A stretch of DNA of 64,000 bases. Source: Nostoc sp. NIES-3756 (GTDB taxonomy: Bacteria > Cyanobacteriota > Cyanobacteriia > Cyanobacteriales > Nostocaceae). How positions within the stretch are numbered: position 1 is the first letter of the stretch; each line of letters opens with the position of its first letter. Shown one piece after another: positions 62,387 through 64,000 of this stretch. The notes under the pieces were generated by a model, which ran no database searches, had not been told where the DNA came from, and saw only the letters and a program-made list of their open reading frames with translations. The position numbers were made by a program, and so were the translations under genes. The stretch covers positions 5,355,001-5,419,000 of the forward strand of contig NZ_AP017295.1 in NCBI RefSeq assembly GCF_001548375.1, in the 5' to 3' direction.

Positions 62387-64000
62387 TTAACAACCAATAA
62401 GTGTAGTGGCTTGTTGTAATTTGGTCTGATAAACTTTGACTAATCTATCAATACCTTTAAAACGATAATCTCCCATTTCTTGAAAGTCATTACGTTGTGA
62501 AAGTAATTGATAAGTGGCTTCGCTAATAACACATTCACTAGGCGGACAAATTCCTTCCATACGTGCAGCTAAATTAATTGTTCCGCCTAAGGCTGTGTAC
62601 TCTACCCTTTGAGAACTACCAACATCACCAACAACGGCTTTACCACTGTTAATAGCGATGCGTAATTGTAGCGGTTCATGCCAGAAACCGTTGGCGTTGA
62701 GATGTTCCATGCGGGTAAGCATAGCTTTAGCGGCAGCTGTGGCGCGGTCGGCGTGGTCGGCTTGGGGTTCGGGAGCGCCAAAAAATGCCATGATACAATC
62801 ACCGATGTATTTATCTAACGTACCGCCACGGGCAAAGACTTCTTGTAACATCTCCTCAAATAGATTATTCAATAATTCAGCGATCGCAGTTGGTGTTAAT
62901 TTCTCAGAAATAGCTGTAAACCCCACTAAGTCAGCAAACAAAATGCTAATCTCGCTTTCCGCCGGTGGTAAACGTCCATCTGGTGAACCACCAACGGAGA
63001 TTAACTGCTGCACAACAGCCGGGGAATGATACCGTTCTAAGCGATGACGAATTACTTCTTCAGTTTTCAGTTTCTCTGCTAATAACCAACGCTGCACACT
63101 AGAAGCCACCAAGTTTGCTAAAGCCGAAAAAAAGCTGAGTTCTTCTTCACCATCTCTTTCCCAATGATAAGAGGACAAATGAGCGTCAGCATAAAGCACG
63201 CCTACGACTTTAGTTTCGTCCCATAGGGGTACAGCCATCGCGCTACGAATACCTTTAAGCAATATGCTGTGTTCACTAGAAAACCGCTCGTCTTTGTGAG
63301 TATCAGCAGTTTGAATAACTATTTTTTCTTCAAATACCTTTTGACAAATACTACGACTAATCCAACTACCATCAGCCAGTAAATATTTTTGTTGAGTTTT
63401 GTCTCTCGTCCCTGCATTCACTAACTCTAAATGACCAGAACCATTAACATCAATTAATAGCGCCAAGCGGTCAATACTACTAAGGTAGCGGAATATAACT
63501 TGTTGCACCTGGGAGAAAATCTCTTCAATAGATGCGGCTGCACTAAGATTTTTGGCAATATCTACTAAATCTTTTAGCCTCGCAATTGTTTTATTTTTAT
63601 TACTGATATCGCCATCATCACCATTAGACTCTATCCATTGTTGTTGTAGTTGTTTAGCGCTACGGAAAATCGTTCTTTGTTCGCCAGCTTCCTCAACCTG
63701 TATGTGCTTAGTCGCGGCTGGTTTAGACGGAGTTTGAAACAGCACAACTAAATTTACATTACCTAACCAAATTACATCACCATGCTGTAACGCCTGGGGA
63801 TGGGTAAGAATATTTTGATTAACCTGTGTCCCATTTTTACTACCCAAGTCTTCAATTACCCATTGACCATCAGCTTGTTTTATCAGTTGGGCGTGCTTGC
63901 GAGAAATTCCACCATAGGGTAAGTATAAATTACATTCTGGTAATCGCCCAATTGTGAATACATTCTGATTCACGGTAACAGTTGTTTCCGCATCTCCTTG
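62387..64000 (-). CDS. FHA-GAF-adenylate/guanylate cyclase (5' end outside window)
   Basis: At least 537 codons; the frame stays open past GTG 63973 to the right edge (QGDAETTVT before VNQNVFTIGRLP), so it probably begins outside. Order: FHA (FTIGRLPECNLYLP, ISRKHAQLI, GSKNGTQVNQ), linker, GAF (about 150-300, AVPLWDETKVVGVLYAD), class III cyclase (about 340-520). The cyclase has ILFADLVGFTAISE and YIGDCIMAFFG, giving both metal-binding Asp, and YTALGGTINLAARMEG with the transition-state Asn/Arg. It makes cAMP (or cGMP) in response to a GAF ligand and phosphothreonine partners. Partial at the N-terminus. Confidence 0.92.
   Translation of the reverse strand, partial: QGDAETTVTVNQNVFTIGRLPECNLYLPYGGISRKHAQLIKQADGQWVIEDLGSKNGTQVNQNILTHPQALQHGDVIWLGNVNLVVLFQTPSKPAATKHIQVEEAGEQRTIFRSAKQLQQQWIESNGDDGDISNKNKTIARLKDLVDIAKNLSAAASIEEIFSQVQQVIFRYLSSIDRLALLIDVNGSGHLELVNAGTRDKTQQKYLLADGSWISRSICQKVFEEKIVIQTADTHKDERFSSEHSILLKGIRSAMAVPLWDETKVVGVLYADAHLSSYHWERDGEEELSFFSALANLVASSVQRWLLAEKLKTEEVIRHRLERYHSPAVVQQLISVGGSPDGRLPPAESEISILFADLVGFTAISEKLTPTAIAELLNNLFEEMLQEVFARGGTLDKYIGDCIMAFFGAPEPQADHADRATAAAKAMLTRMEHLNANGFWHEPLQLRIAINSGKAVVGDVGSSQRVEYTALGGTINLAARMEGICPPSECVISEATYQLLSQRNDFQEMGDYRFKGIDRLVKVYQTKLQQATTLIGC

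Noticed and set aside
62658..63029. 123-codon ORF opposite the cyclase gene
   Set aside because: Antisense shadow of a conserved catalytic domain; no start context.
1..64000. FHA genes at both window edges as one linked system
   Set aside because: They are 63 kb apart, on opposite strands and cut by the window; shared domain only.

Overview
The window is chromosomal DNA of a heterocyst-forming cyanobacterium of the Nostoc/Anabaena type. This rests on the very frequent HIP1 octamer GCGATCGC, the many heptameric tandem repeats (AATTCGT and GACTAAT types), and a cyanobacterial gene set: ChlB, PcyA, a carotenoid cleavage dioxygenase, a COP23-domain protein, Ser/Thr kinases fused to histidine kinases, and MenD of the phylloquinone pathway. 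I did not assign a strain.

Layout. 1-10.1 kb: end of an FHA protein, M50 membrane protease, aquaporin, Uma2 nuclease, VOC protein, carotenoid oxygenase divergent from an aspartoacylase-like hydrolase, Era, a NarL-type regulator, an RNA ligase and a CDF metal transporter. 10.2-15.4 kb: a broken hypothetical gene, chlB and a hybrid histidine kinase. 15.4-26 kb: a giant Ser/Thr-His kinase, menD, a HigBA-like toxin-antitoxin pair and a zinc-ribbon Ser/Thr kinase. 26-31 kb: pcyA, a DUF924 protein, a fasciclin protein, a GH13 amylase and a putative glycosyltransferase. 31-34.5 kb: a MITE-like element, two paralogous ArsR/DUF2087 repressors with a shared palindromic operator candidate, a small HTH protein, gene remnants, and terC behind a structured leader. 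34.5-42 kb: ndk divergent from speA, a sugar nucleotidyltransferase, scpA, a baeRF-type protein and an exported protein. 42-51 kb: a PEP-synthase-like protein, an mgtC-type gene behind a 1.2 kb gap, recF and a P-type ATPase. 51-58 kb: a transglutaminase-like protein, then a same-strand group of a tandem protease/TPR/PDZ protein, a COP23 protein and a Ser/Thr kinase with a PsbP-like sensor. 58-64 kb: an FAD monooxygenase, an ABC ATPase, a broken Rpn nuclease with a duplicated tail, and an FHA-GAF adenylate cyclase running off the right edge.

Most genes are single transcription units spread over both strands. Photosynthetic pigment and quinone genes (chlB, pcyA, menD) sit among many signalling genes: three Ser/Thr kinases, a hybrid kinase, a response regulator, a cyclase and FHA proteins. 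Intergenic DNA is rich in repeats: heptamer arrays, GC-rich short dispersed repeats nested inside them, purine/pyrimidine hairpins between convergent genes, and two MITE-like elements.

The observations most worth following are the candidate riboswitch-like leader plus terminator hairpin before terC; the twin 15-bp boxes on the aquaporin promoter; the TCTAATTAGA operator shared by two repressors; an ~80-bp element conserved at two distant loci; a dispersed repeat translated inside menD; and three decayed genes found by reading through stops and frameshifts. I see no CRISPR array, prophage, rRNA or convincing tRNA.
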